Assembly (NCBI RefSeq): GCF_905404315.1
Contig: NC_066268.1
Span: 13,988,001-14,052,000 of the forward strand
DNA from: Leptidea sinapis
Lineage: Eukaryota; Arthropoda; Insecta; Lepidoptera; Pieridae
Length of the DNA stretch: 64,000 nt
Reading direction: 5' to 3'
Shown here: positions 1-11,240 of the stretch, piece by piece
Layout: each line of letters opens with the position of its first letter
Numbering within the stretch: the first letter of the stretch is position 1
The notes under the pieces: generated by a model
Databases searched by the model: none
Seen by the model: the letters and a program-made list of their open reading frames with translations, nothing else
Told to the model about the DNA's origin: nothing
Made by a program: the position numbers and the translations under genes

Positions 1-744
1 TACTTTAATAAAAATAATTCTTATCGGCTATTTCTTTACTTAGTCGCTATTGTTACCCGTTCCCGCTATTCTCTCTTGACTTACGCTATCCAAAACACAG
101 GAAACAACGCTACAATTGGAGTCGTCACCGACAAATTAGATCGCCCGGACGGCGTTCATTGATTCTTGAATGGACGCCGTTGGCGCCACATTTGTTTTTA
201 ACTTTTTTAATCTATGACTCATTGTCATAGAGAAAATCATTTAGAATGATTCACGCTGTCTAGTTTCAAGGCTACGAATAGAAATTGTCGTACTCAATGA
301 TCATAAAACAGACGACTGTCATAAACAGAGACTTATATATACTAGGGTATAGACAGCCTATCGTATTATCACGTAACCAATTTTGATTTGTCAATATGCG
401 CTAACGTACACATAGTTTAATATTGAAATTACTAAGGAGATTATACTAGTCGTGGCTGACTGTTTACGACTTGTCAATCATAATCAGTTATAGTAGCAAT
501 AGATTTGTTTTCCTTTTCTATCTCATGAATCTCCGTTATAGATGTTTTCCTCTCTCCCGTGCTTAAATTGTCTATAGTAATTCTATGGTTATAAGGCACT
601 TGGTATTATTCTTGTAAATATATATTCTATACCTTTATTCCGTGTGGAATTCTTTCAAAGATTTGCATTCAAAGATTTTTTGAAAATATTTGCCATATCC
701 CGCAATCTAAACAGCTAATGTACAATAAACCGCCCATAGTTTAT

Positions 745-965
745 AGTTTCAATCAACGTCAAATAAACTTCATTCAATCAGGCTTAAGTTTAAACTAAGC
801 GCCTTTGATTCGTCACTATAAATATTTCTTTTTAATTACCGAAAGAACCATGTTCGGAAAAAGTAGAGCTCGTAAAAAGGACATACAAGAAACTCAACAT
901 CCACTCTTTTCAATCAATAGAGTATTTGACAATGGCTGTAATATACAAAACTATTTGCTAATTGC
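745..965 (-). repeat. LINE family D 3' end, continued at 1482-1680
   Basis: Read on the minus strand this ends with a GTTTATTTGACG-type LINE 3' terminus. It matches 21262-21420 (minus) and, in the opposite orientation, 25905-26110. The same element resumes at about 1482-1560 (shared motif ATATTGGATGCAGCACCTT on the minus strand). The two halves are separated by the family A LINE at 978-1481, which suggests a later insertion. It carries no intact ORF. Confidence 0.6.
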
Positions 966-977
966 TGTCATCTCTGG

Positions 978-1481
978 TCTGGCGCCACCCAGTATCAGCT
1001 CGATCCATTTGACCGCGTGCAACGTAGAGAAGCTCGAATTGTCGGGGACCCAGTGCTCTGTGAACGGCTGGATCACTTGGCGTTGCGTAGAGATGTCGCT
1101 TCATTGTGTGTCTTCTACTGCATATATCACGGGGAGTGTTCCGAAGAGCTGATTCCTGCCGTCGAATTCCACCTTCTCACGACAAGCCACAAGTTAGGAT
1201 ATCATCCCCACCATCTGGATGTGTGGCGGTCTTCCACAGTGCGGTTTTCAAGGAGCTTTCTTCTACGTCCTACAAAGCTGTGGAATGAACTTCCTTGTGC
1301 GGTGTTTCCGGGACGATACGACATGGGTACCTTCAAAAAAAGCGCGTACTCCTTGCTTAAAGGCCGGCAACGCTCCTGTGATTTCTCTGGTGTTGCAAGA
1401 GATTGTGGGTGGCGGTGATCACTTAACAACAGGTGACCCCGTACGCTCGTTTGTCCTCCTTTACCATAAAAAAAAACCAAA
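978..1481 (+). mobile_element. Non-LTR retrotransposon (family A) 3' end, C-terminal ORF and tail
   Basis: The frame from about 987 to 1418 encodes the C-terminus of a LINE ORF2 of the Jockey/CR1 kind common in Lepidoptera. Recognisable strings are QRREARIVGDP, LGYHPHHLDVWRS, TKLWNELP and GTFKKSAYSLLKGRQRS. A short 3' UTR (GGCGGTGATCACTTAAC) and an A-rich tail follow. The reverse transcriptase core is missing, so this is a 5'-truncated copy. The same 3' end recurs at 2108, 6765, 11112, 14404, 18800, 45075 and 55610. The clade is inferred from memory of similar proteins. Confidence 0.8.
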
Positions 1482-2107
1482 TTAGTTTGTAAGGTGCTGC
1501 ATCCAATATATAAATCATGTTTAAAGTCAAAAGCGTTTTTAGTATCAACCACTTTATATTTTATAATCGAAAGGTTCAATATTTTCACAGACTTATATAA
1601 ATGCGATATATGTAATAAATAACTAGTAATGTGCCACGTAATAAAATGATATTCAACAAATCTTAGCACATCATTTGAATCCGTACAATTCAGGCAACAT
1701 CCTAAGGAAGATGTCAATTGATGCGTCGACAGAGCTCCGAGTACGGGCGCCGTCTTCCATCTTCGTAAGCTTACGTAAGAGTACTTCTCAGATTTCTTTA
1801 TGCAATCATCAAAGGACAAACCATTGGGTTTATTTTATGGTATTGCACCACCGCCTATTAAATTACGACGCTGTACAAAAACTTTCATGAATAATGGGCT
1901 AGATAGTAAGGGAACAGAATATATTTTTTGAAGTTGTTGTAAGTTTTAATTGTTTCAATGATCATTAAGTTGATATTCGACTTGATTGAATTAATTAATT
2001 TATATATCAGTAAAAAGTATTTTATTTAAATGTGAAACGATAACGAAATTTAAAACTAATTTATTTTGACTTCATATAATAATTTTCGTATTTAGAGAAT
2101 ATTACAG

Positions 2108-2245
2108 AACTTTTTTTTATGGAAGGGAACAAACGAACGTACGGGTCACATCGCGACCGGCCAGTTTTTCCTGTAATACCAGCGCAATCACAGGATCGTT
2201 GCCGGCCGGAAGTTGTACGTCCTTTTTTTGAAGGGCAAAATTGGG
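2108..2245 (-). repeat. LINE family A 3' UTR fragment
   Basis: In reverse complement this holds the family A tail: the GCCGGCAACGATCCTGTGATT-like stretch, then the GACCCGTACGTTCG motif and an A-rich end. It is a degraded, 5'-truncated copy with no coding capacity. Confidence 0.6.
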
Positions 2246-2747
2246 TGAAAATATGAGAACCAAAGCTTAATATGTGAATAAGAAATGTCAATAAAATAAT
2301 GAAGTGGCTCAAAATATAGGTATTGCCTAAATAAATGTGTAAAAGAATTCTATTTTAATTGTTAAAAATTAATAATTGTCCATTAACGACAAGCTGGAGC
2401 AGAAATCCAATCTTCCATTAAATCTAAATGTGAGTTGTTTGAGTGTATGCAGAAAGATTCATCATAATTCCTTAATCAAAACGTCCTTCAGTAGTGGAGT
2501 AATCACGGCTAAGCCAATTGAAGAAAGCATATATTCATATTACCGAGTCGACACTCTGGCGCCAACAATCGCTCTCTTCCTTAGAACACTTTGATTGCCC
2601 TTGCTTGCAACAGGGACACATCCTTTACTGATTATGCTAACTTGCGTATTATTCTATTTTATGTTTTAACTTTTTCCTTGACACTTGTACTAACGGAATG
2701 GGTTAATTGACTTATATATTATGCATAATAACCTGTCCTCACTGTTT

Positions 2748-2945
2748 TTTTTATGAGAAAAAGTGACCAGACCGCAAAACGCACATCACACTCTGCCAAT
2801 TGTTATGTAGTGCTTCTCAAGATTCTTAAAAAACCCGAAATTCTGCGCATTGCAATTTCACTCGTCACTTTGAGATATAAGTGGTTAAGTCTCATTAAGT
2901 CCCAGTAATTTCACTAGCTAAGGCGATCTTTGAACCAAAAGACGA
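2748..2945 (-). repeat. LINE family B 3' UTR fragment, diverged
   Basis: In reverse complement this matches the family B 3' UTR: AGTGAAATTACTGGGAC, a diverged form of the TTATGTCTCAAGGTGACGAG motif, the AAGAATCTTGAG block, then a short A-rich tail. It is more diverged than the copies at 46298 and 58469, so it is probably an older insertion. Confidence 0.6.
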
Positions 2946-3282
2946 ATGAAAACGAAATAGTGTTTGTACACTACTGCTCAAGAAAAACGAGGCACTGGTA
3001 AACTGACTGGCTGGTTTATCAACTCAGAACCGTAACCGCTTGTTGAAGCTCAAATTTTATTAAATTTTTTAAAAATATTGTGATATTTGAAGAAATATTG
3101 CTTTTTACTTTACCTACTTCTGGCTATAAATAAATATTTCTATACGTATTACTTATGAGTGTGTATTACAGCTTAAAGTTTGTATGAGCTGTCCAATTTT
3201 AAATCAATATTCATAATACGAGTATGTGTCATTGTTCTCAATCAAATTGCTCTACGAAGCACTATGCATGAAAGATGTCCTA

Positions 3283-3581
3283 CGGCCGTTCCCAATATAC
3301 GATCTACAGATAGAGATAAATTACTACCTTCTACTGTCAGTAATTAGCTGTCAATAATATGAAGCTGTCCTAATATACCCGATAAGTCATTCTTATCGCC
3401 AGTTCACTGTTGCAATTTCCATACAAACTCCTATCCCTGGTAAGCTATACGTCGTCCCATTGACAGACAGCGTGTACGGATAAGGTGAGTCACCGTCGAT
3501 AAGTTTATTGGGACAGAAAAGTCAATGATAGTTACGATTTTTATCTCAAGTAAGAGATAGACTGAATATTGGGAACGGCTG
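3283..3581 (+). mobile_element. Harbinger-like MITE, copy 1
   Basis: The terminal inverted repeat is CGGCCGTTCCCAATAT, with its complement ending at 3581. The element is 299 bp, non-coding, and flanked by a 3-bp direct repeat CTA (3280-3282 and 3582-3584). It shares its full-length interior with copies at 4776, 15751 and 57778. Three-base target duplications and short non-coding structure suggest a PIF/Harbinger-type MITE. No transposase source is visible here. Confidence 0.8.
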
Positions 3582-4221
3582 CTAGTAGAGTTCTCTGCAT
3601 TCCGTCTTATGATGGAGCTATTCCCAGACCATTGGATATCGGATAACTCTGCTCTTTAAAAACAACGCAAGCAAGTATTATCTCGCTCAATTTATGTCAA
3701 CGAATTTGTTCATGCCTTCTAGTATTTAGAGATTATTTTTATGTTAGAGAGGGCAAGAGGGCATGAGGCGCACCTGATAGGAAGTAGAGAGGCAACCACC
3801 CAAGACCAGAGGTTAAGAAATGTGCCACCAGTCTTTAAGAGGATGAGATGCCATTTTTCCATACAAACGTTCTGAACTATTTTCTTCATAGTTTTTAACT
3901 GATTCTTGTTATCCTTTATTATTTTTTCAACAAAGATCAACTTTATCATATATCAGTTTGTCTGTTTTGTTTTTTTTTCATAATTTTGTTTTTGTATGTG
4001 CTACACTTCTTCAAACAGCCTTATTACTCTGATTTTGAATTTGTACGATTTTTACGCAGAATTTTTCGTCAGAGCTGCAGTCGTCGTTATCGTACTGACT
4101 TCAGTTATTCCCGCGTCGGCGGTACAGAAATATTTTAAGAATTCTTAAATCCAAGACAGGTCTCCGCTAATGTTGCCTCTTGAGGTGAGAGTATGATTTA
4201 TGCCTGATAGTCCATAAGATG

Positions 4222-4440
4222 TATAGCGCAGATATTATTTTACAAATAAAATTTGAAAACATACAAGATTTTAGGACGATACGTCACTCGAACGGTTAGC
4301 TCAGTTGGAAGAGCACTCGCACGGAACACGAGAGGTCGTGGGTTTGAGTCCCGCATCGTTCATAAAATGTTATTTGTGTATTAATCCTAGAAGTTATAAC
4401 CCTATCACTTTAAAAACATAACAAATTAATATTTTTTAAA
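4222..4440 (+). repeat. tRNA-derived repeat with complete tRNA-like body (about 4289-4362)
   Basis: The body folds as a cloverleaf. The acceptor stem GAACGGT pairs with ATCGTTC, the D arm contains TAGCTCAGTTGG (box A), the anticodon stem is imperfect (last pair C-A), and the T arm GGTTTGAGTCC approximates box B. The loop lacks the invariant U33 and would read GGA. The body sits inside a longer unit, ending with a tail TTTGTGTATTAATCCTAG, that recurs at 20760, 21040 and 34985. This points to a SINE-like tRNA-derived repeat, not a working tRNA gene. Confidence 0.65.
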
Positions 4441-4660
4441 TCTGTAATGTCACTCGACATGTTGCTGTTATAATCAAACAGAACGACAATTTCAAAAATT
4501 TCAAACTGAAAGAATGATTAATCAAACATGGAATGACAAATTAAATTGATTTGACACGATAACACGTTATTACACGTAATTACATGTTTGTTATCGTGTA
4601 TGCGACGCTGTGATTACCTAAATGTTACTTCGATAACTTATTGATATCTATGTTTCTTTT

Positions 4661-5195
4661 AATGTCAAAATATTCCTATAGATTACTGTTACGTGTCTTT
4701 CGATATGAACATTCGATGATTTCATTTAATAAACGCAATTTATTTCACGAGATATGATTTTGGTGACACGACTTACGGCCGTTCCCAATATACTATGTAC
4801 AGATTGAGATAAATTACTACCTTCTACTGTCAGTAATTAGCTGTCAATAATCTGTCCCAATATACCCGATAAGTCATTCTTATCGCCTTGTATTGGGACG
4901 CGTGAATTGCTATTTCCATACAAATTTCTATCACTGGTAAGCTATACGTCGTCCCATTGACAGACAGCGTGTGATAAGGTGAGTTACCGTCGATAAGTTT
5001 ATTGGGACAGAAAAGTCAACGATAGTTACGATTTTTATCTAAAGTAATAGACTAAATATTGGGAACGGCCGTTAATTTCAAAATATTCATATAGATTACT
5101 GTTACGTGTTTTTCGAAATGAATATTCGATGATTTCATTAAAAGCAATTTATTTCACGAGAAATATTTTGTATTGAAGACAGGTGACACGACTTA
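4661..5195. repeat. Tandem duplication of about 115-120 bp split by a MITE
   Basis: The left unit 4661-4775 and right unit 5074-5195 both run from AATGTCAAAATATTC (or a near match) to GGTGACACGACTTA, with a few substitutions and small indels. The MITE at 4776-5071 sits exactly at the junction. The likely order is duplication first, then insertion of the MITE into the TTA that ends unit 1. Confidence 0.75.
4776..5071 (+). mobile_element. Harbinger-like MITE, copy 2
   Basis: This 296-bp copy is bounded by CGGCCGTTCCCAATA and its inverted complement, with a perfect TTA duplication at 4773-4775 and 5072-5074. Its interior is close to copy 1, including the ATACCCGATAAGTCATTC and CCCATTGACAGACAGCGTG segments. 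It has no ORF. Confidence 0.85.
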
Positions 5196-5739
5196 AATTA
5201 TATTTAGATGCTTCATTATTTGTTTTACTTTGTGTTACATGTTCTACCTCCACCCAATTCATAAATTAATTACCACTGGTTGTCATTTAATATGTTACTT
5301 TGTTAAGATACTCTTTTAAGTGTGTCACCATATTTCATCATAGTTTATGATAAATCATCACACTTTTCTTTACAAATCGAGTACACGGTTTTTTTTTGTA
5401 AATTTTTATATTCTGATGTTTACCTCGACTTTCTTTGATGTATTCTTTAGTTAGGATTTTTATTTTTATTTGTAATATTTTTCTTAGGGAACATAGTAAT
5501 ACGGTTATTATAATGTTACCCCACTTGCATTACAATCTAGCCTTAACTTAGACTAATAAGTAATACTAATTTACCTTAAACTGTAAGATAGAATTAACTT
5601 AGAATGTGACCATTAACAATTTTTTTAATGTCGTTATTATGGGGAAGTTATTCATGTGTTATACTGTTATATTGTTCTATATCAGTGTTGTCTTTGACTA
5701 TTTAAACAATATATTAATTCGTAGCGAAATTAAAACATA

Positions 5740-5897
5740 AAAAGTAGTAGTCTGCTGAGTTTCTTGAGTCTTCGTAGTTTCTTTGAGAGTCTTTTTCTCA
5801 GGTCTGAGGCATTCGTTTTCGATTGGGTAGTTTATGACGTTTAATAAGTGATTTAAAATCCTATTTCGAATGAAATAGTTGTATTTCAATAAGTACA
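5740..5897 (+). repeat. LINE family E 3' end, diverged
   Basis: This contains the GCTGAGTTTCTTG and TCTCAGGTCTGAGGCA landmarks and the AAGTGATTTAAAATCCTAT segment, as in the copies at 10660, 22408, 22597 and 61520 (minus). It is the non-coding 3' end of a LINE. Confidence 0.6.
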
Positions 5898-6764
5898 AAA
5901 AAATACTGAATTGTTAATTTTTCCCTTAATTCAATGTGTCGTTTGTGCCTAAGACCTCCTCAGTATTAATCAGCGCAAGTGATTTGTCGCTGTAAATTAT
6001 ATGTTGTATGAAAGTGAATGTCGGGCCAACCAAGGGCAATCGAGCAAATCAAATCGTGACACTTCTCGATAAAGTCATTGAAGACATTGGCCATGTGATG
6101 TATTGGCTTTCGAGTGTTCCTTATAATGTGTCGTCGCCCTTTATAATATTATTATGCTAAATATACGAAGATTCCTCTCTTGATAACGAATTTTATACTA
6201 TTATGGGCCAATACAGCTGGTATGGAAGTACTATAGAGCACTTTTTGGTAATTTAGGCCCGGTTTCCAACAAAGTAGAGAGGAATAGCCGCGAAGCGGTC
6301 ACTTTCCACCAAAGCAGGGTAAAGATGTGTAGCGGGAAGGAGATGTGAGCTGAGCGTAGCGGAGATGTGAGCTGTGAGAGCTCGAAATCCTCTCGATGAT
6401 GTCCTCCTTTTTTTAGTTAAAATACGTCGCTAAAGTACTAAAGTCAGTTAAAAATACGGAAGGAACGCCATTTGCATTCAAGATCAGTCAATCGAATAAA
6501 TGACGTTTCTGGGTGTGCGAGACGCGGGAAGAAGGTGCGGGGAAAAGGACCCGCTACCGGCCGCCTGACTACAATGAATATATATGCATTTGTTTAGGTG
6601 AAGCGAAACAGAACGGTTAACAGCTAGTGTGATATAAATTATCAACCTATGCTCGACAACGATGCTCTACAATTTTTTTTTATATTACCTAAAAATATAA
6701 AAACATATCGGAAAACAGCAGCTGGTAATTACTTCCAAAAACAGGCTGTGTGAGGCAAGAAATT

Positions 6765-6975
6765 TCATGTCAAACACACGGTTTTAGAATGCCAGACGTC
6801 AACATGAAGCGGGTGGAATTTCGAGTTTTGACGTAATGTATAGTGGTGGAATTCGGCTGCTGTGATAATAAATAATGTTGATAAACCTGAACAACTCCTA
6901 TGAGCACTCCTCTTGATAAATGCGGTAGAAGATGCAGAGAGAACCCACATCTTTTCGCAAAGTCATATAATCAAG
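6765..6975 (-). mobile_element. LINE family A ORF2 C-terminal fragment, decayed
   Basis: On the minus strand the peptide AAEFHHYTLRQNSKFHPLHVD followed by VWHSKTVCLT matches the AVEFH...LGYHPHHLDVWRS segment of the family A copy at 978-1481. The upstream part (LRKDVGSLCIFYRIY-like) needs frame changes. It is a broken retrotransposon relic ending about 80 bp before the candidate senseless exon. Confidence 0.65.
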
Positions 6976-7057
6976 CCAATGTTTTGTTTGTTTTGTGTAC
7001 TGCATTTTAAGCTTCTGCGATATTTCCTATTTATCTAATTTCTTTGTTTGTCTACAG

Positions 7058-7177
7058 GTGTAACAGCGAGTGAGGCTCTACGGAATGGCATTTGCCACTC
7101 ACTGTGGGGTGCACCGAGCATGCGAACCGATCTTAGAACAACTCCTCCACAGCATCACGACGTGTATTCTACTAGAG
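7058..7177 (+). CDS. sens: Candidate upstream coding exon of senseless
   Basis: This 120-bp open stretch is preceded by a good acceptor (pyrimidine-rich TTTCTTTGTTTGTCTACAG) and followed by a good donor (AGAG|GTAAAC). It starts and ends in phase 1, and the first secure senseless exon at 25032 also needs a phase 1 partner. Joining them reads ...HHDVYSTR-D-EIKFGINRL without a stop. The peptide begins GVTASEALRNGICHSLWGAP and does not look like the neighbouring retroelements, which end before 6980 and restart at about 7258. I do not recognise a domain in it, so assignment rests on splice signals, phase and lack of repeat character. It could instead be a chance ORF or part of another gene. Confidence 0.45.
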
Positions 7178-7257
7178 GTAAACTACTCCACTACTCGTTG
7201 GTCGCTTTACCAAGTACCTACACAGACTATCTTTATCTAGAAAGTCAATATAATGAT

Positions 7258-7475
7258 TTTTATGACAATAAGGTACGAGACAAGCAGGATGTTCAGCTGA
7301 TGGTAATTGATACGCCCTGCCCATTACATGCAATGCCCCTTAGGATTCTTGAAATACCCAAAAATTCTGAGCGACACTACAATTGCGCTCGTCACCTTGA
7401 GACATAAGATGTTTAATCTCATTTTCCCAGTAATTTCACTAGCTACTTCAGACCAAAACACAATAATGGTTACAC
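7258..7475 (-). repeat. LINE family B 3' UTR fragment
   Basis: In reverse complement this contains AGTGAAATTACTGGGA, a CTTATGTCTCAAGGTGACGA segment, the GTGTCGCTCAGAATTTTTGG block and ATCAATTACCATCAGCTGAA. It is non-coding and starts about 80 bp downstream of the candidate exon's donor site. Confidence 0.75.
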
Positions 7476-7964
7476 ATTACCCATACTCTAGCCCGCATAC
7501 TGTGTAAACTGTAAATAGAAGAAGACAGCGCGATGCAAAAGTCAAGCTCACATACATTACACTCAGCTAAGTATTACGTAAGTAAAGTCTGATCAAAGTC
7601 TAAGTAAGCTCTATAGATCTAAACCAAAGTCCATGTTATCTATATTGCCATTTTCGCCACGTTTTCATTAGCTGTGAAACGTCACAAATTCCAATAACGC
7701 CGCTCTTCCAAATCCCACGGCTTCAGATTTCGGCCTGACACTATCTAATCGAGCGACTTGCTTATCTATCAGCGAAATTACGTTTGTTTTATGGCTCTGA
7801 TTTGCTGGCGGCAGCGACAAAGCGTTATCAAACTATCGACAGTTTAAACGTTCCCTTCATGTTATGAGGCTTGTAATTCATGTATCAAACACAAAATTCG
7901 ATATCAGTGATAAGAGGTGGTACGGATAGCATAACAATTTGAGTGAAATAATTATATAAAAAAA

Positions 7965-8278
7965 AGTGTGTGTGTACTTATGTATTCACGCAAGAAGTTA
8001 TACTTCGTTGGCCTAACGAAGCAATAATCGTTAAAGTTTTTTTTTTTTCTTTGACAATTAATTATTAAATAATGAATACGGCTCTTTTGGGCTTGAACCC
8101 TTTGCCTGTTCTATTATTGGACGAAGAAACCACAAAAAATAACAAATGACACAATCGTCAGAAAATTTCAGGAACCAACTTCAACCTGTTACTTTTGTGT
8201 TACAGTGATGCGCGCGCATCTTATAATTTCACTCTCATCATTTTTTCATAACGCGCCTAAAGAAGTATAACTTCAAAA
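7965..8278 (+). mobile_element. Short TIR element J, copy 1
   Basis: The terminal motif GAAGTTATACTTC at 7994-8006 is the exact inverted complement of GAAGTATAACTTC at 8262-8274. A GTGTGTGTACTTATGT leader precedes it. The interior (AATGAATACGGCT, GGGCTTGAACCC, AACTTCAACCTGTTAC) is shared with the copy at 53484-54078. It is non-coding, and the superfamily is unknown to me. Confidence 0.65.
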
Positions 8279-9472
8279 ATATTTTATTTTGATTATTTAG
8301 TATTACTAAAACTGCTTTCAATGTGAAAAACATGTACGGCTAAACATCGAAACGAATTATAATTGTAAAAAATAGTTTTGAATATTGTTAAATGTGACTT
8401 CAATCACCTTACATTTACACTCGTACACGAATATCATTTTTCTGAAGGTCAATGAGAGAAACCCTTTATATGAAATAACCCTTTTCTTGCTATAATTATA
8501 ATTGTAAAAAGTATATATATTATTAAAAGTATTTAGCAGTATAAACCTTTATCCCTATATTATGATTCTATTTAAAACGAACACTTAGCGAATTAAAATA
8601 TTTTACACTTATCTACTTTTTTAAATATTCAACGAGTAAGTCACTGGGGGAAGTAGAACTACTCCCAAAGGACGCAGAGTTCACAGGGGCGGAATAAAAG
8701 GCGGCAGCACTAAAACATTATTTGTTCAAGTGAAAATTCAAAGTTAATTAATGTAATTATTAAATCAAATTGAATAAATCTTGAGATGAACCAAAACAGC
8801 GAACATATCTTGACAAACTGACAAACACAGAATTTTTATTATGTTTTTAGACATAAGCGTTCTCTATATTAGCCAAACCATATATCGGATATGTATTGCT
8901 TTGAGTAGTGAGGAAATATTGAAGAATAGAATAGATTAAAAACAAACACCTTCAATTTACAGTATTAATTACAATCTTATAATAATAAATTGAATGAAAT
9001 AAGTAATAAAAATTACTAAAATATAAAAAAAATTCAATGAACTCTGCGCCCCGTGATTCCCTGCTAAAAGGAGCTGACGCAGCACATTTCTGGTCAGTGC
9101 AGAAGACACTAACACAAAACTGGTTTTCAGCAGCCACCTATTAATTACTAATTATTACTAATCTAGGAAAATACACATAGTACATAAAAACAACAGGTAA
9201 TTCAGTGATTTCGTAATAAAAAATATCCCATATGGCTCTGATATTTGGATGGACAAATTCTGAAAGGAAACAATACAGAAAAAAATTATAATGTAATTTA
9301 GCTATCACTTTTTTCACAGAAATTACAAGCTTTGTCACGATAAAAACCAAGGCCAATCAACATCACTTCATCTTCCAGTCCATAATAACGTTGTAAAACC
9401 GTATAAAATTTATTTGCTAAAACATTGACTTAAGGTTTGATCAACTAAGAATTTTAATTTTATGAAAAAATC

Positions 9473-9811
9473 ACCCGATTTCAAGAACACTATTCCAAAA
9501 CAAAAGATATAATAATATGCACTAAGAAGTATAAAAAAAATTGCGTATTTTCATAATATTTAATTAATTAATCTAATTCTAGTTACGATTATTGTTATAT
9601 TTGGAATCGGCATCCTCACATCGCGCGTGCGACTCAAGCACATCTCACCTATAAATATGGATGTATTTACAAACCTACCTTTGCTGATACCGACCACACA
9701 GGAAGCAGCTTTCAAATAAAAAAAGAATTATCATCAGTTCACTCAGTCGAAAGTTCTGAGGTAACAAACATAACGACGAATTGAAAACCTCCTCCTTTTT
9801 TGAAGTCGGTT
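9473..9811 (-). mobile_element. TIR element G, long copy
   Basis: In reverse complement it begins AACCGACTTCAAAAAAGGAG and ends with the inverted complement of a similar sequence (GTTCTTGAAATCGGGT). Other copies are the internally deleted 23260-23400 and the larger 31798-32235. It is a non-coding dispersed element common in Lepidoptera. Confidence 0.65.
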
Positions 9812-10659
9812 AAAAAGGGCAGAAATCATCAAAAAACCCTGTACTGTTTCAAGATTATTATTCTGACCGTGCTTGTGACCACTTCTTCATATGTTGTAAA
9901 TCCGTTTTGGACATGTGTACGCTTGTAGGTAAACATTGTTCGAGATAAGACTGTGAGTTTTGTTCAAAATGCATCAAACCACGTATTTTCCAGAAATTAT
10001 CAATTCGAGGTGATTTTTTGTTTTATATTCATCTAGTTTATTCATCTCTTTTCAATTATATTCAATAGCATAACAGTAACTAAGGAAATAATGATCAAAA
10101 TGAGTTGGTTTTGCATTTACTGTTTCAACCCCTGGGATGTTTCATATTACGGTAACATCCTTTTCATCGAGAATTTCAACTTGACAAATGATAATACGCC
10201 TTGTTTGAAATACTATCAATGAAAGTTACTTAAGTTAATCCTGCAATTTGAATGTTCTTTGACCAACAGTAGAACTGTGTGCTTCAGCTGTGTGCGTTCG
10301 CAGTATTTCAACCAGTACTGCTACCAACTAGATTTGCAAGATAGAAAAAACATATACTGTTTTATCGGTTACGGTGGGTATCGATGTAATTACAGGCACA
10401 TTATACTCAAGGTAACTGCGCTAAGTGCCTTGTGATTTGGATGTATCGCAGTTTGATATCCCAGAAAATGTACAAAACAAATGTGTTACGAAATTTAAAA
10501 GAGTTGTTAAAAAACTTTTGTGTGTGAAAGGTTATTATAGCATAAACGATTTTCTTAAAGACACCACGGACTGGGAATAAAATGAACACCCTCAGGCTCT
10601 TTAATTATAAATGTATATTGTACGATATTACACATTGTAATCCATATTTAATATATAAA

Positions 10660-10795
10660 AAAAAAGCCCGCTGAGTTTCTTGCGCCCATTCTTCTCAGGT
10701 CTGAGGCAGTCTCTTTTGAATGGTTGGTAGTTTTTGACGTTCAATAAGTGATTTTAAATCCTATTTTGAATAAAAATATTTGAATTTGAATTTGT
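10660..10795 (+). repeat. LINE family E 3' end
   Basis: It contains GCCCGCTGAGTTTCTTGCGC and TTCTTCTCAGGTCTGAGGCA and ends in AATAAAAATATTTGAATTTG, the characteristic tail of this family. It is non-coding and among the better preserved copies in the window. Confidence 0.75.
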
Positions 10796-11111
10796 TACTT
10801 TACATTTTGTAATGCATTCTGACTGGTATACATTGCCACGTTATTGTTAAATGATATATAGTAATCCTTCAAAAAAATCTGTAATTTTCTATTTTATGTC
10901 AGCATTTGCCTACTGATCCGGTTTTAAGACAAATGATTTTTGAATATATTATATAAAATATTTGAGAAACACGATTTAATAAATGTTCTCCCCTTGCGTG
11001 ATGTATTTTAAGCGTTTTACTACTTAGTAAGTACCTTAATATTGTTAGACTTGTACCATTACTTACATAAAATATTGCAAGGAAATATTTAAAGTCTGTT
11101 TATAAATATTG

Positions 11112-11240
11112 TAACAGGCCGTAAACGCCGGCACGCTCTTGTGATTCCTCTGGTGTTGCAAGAGAATGTGGGCGGCGGTGATCACTTAACACCAGGTGAC
11201 CCGTACGCTCGTTTGTCCTCCTATTCCATAAAAAAACACA
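11112..11240 (+). repeat. LINE family A 3' UTR fragment
   Basis: It contains the end of the LINE ORF (TCCTCTGGTGTTGCAAGAGA), then GGGCGGCGGTGATCACTTAA, CCAGGTGACCCGTACGCTCG and an A-rich tail. It is nearly the same as the end of the element at 978-1481, but more severely 5'-truncated. Confidence 0.8.

Larger units (their letters stand above)
1..7057. other. Upstream flank or first intron of senseless, repeat-rich
   Basis: No convincing gene was found here. The identifiable content is transposable-element relics, listed separately: LINE pieces near 0.75-1.7, 2.1-2.25, 2.75-2.95, 5.74-5.9 and 6.77-6.98 kb, two MITE copies near 3.3-3.6 and 4.8-5.1 kb, and a tRNA-derived element near 4.2-4.4 kb. 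I looked for an exon encoding a Gfi-type SNAG start (M-P-R-S-F-L-V-K) and did not find one. I see nothing identifiable in about 1-740, 1700-2100, 2300-2740, 3600-4220, 5200-5740 and 5900-6760. Whether this is intron or 5' flank depends on where the transcript starts. Confidence 0.5.

Noticed and set aside
1202..1819. Longest minus-strand ORF in the first 10 kb (205 codons)
   Set aside because: It reads antisense through the family A LINE and then family D debris; no protein motif is present.
4289..4362. Functional tRNA gene
   Set aside because: The loop lacks U33, the anticodon stem is imperfect, and the body sits in a repeated unit present several times in the window.
6009..6160. Small ORF beginning MKVNVGPTKGNRANQIV
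   Set aside because: No start context, no family resemblance, AT-rich decay at the end; likely chance or retroelement debris.
7048..7407. 119-codon frame as a single gene
   Set aside because: Only 7058-7177 is kept, as a candidate exon. Beyond the donor the frame runs into an antisense LINE family B 3' UTR.
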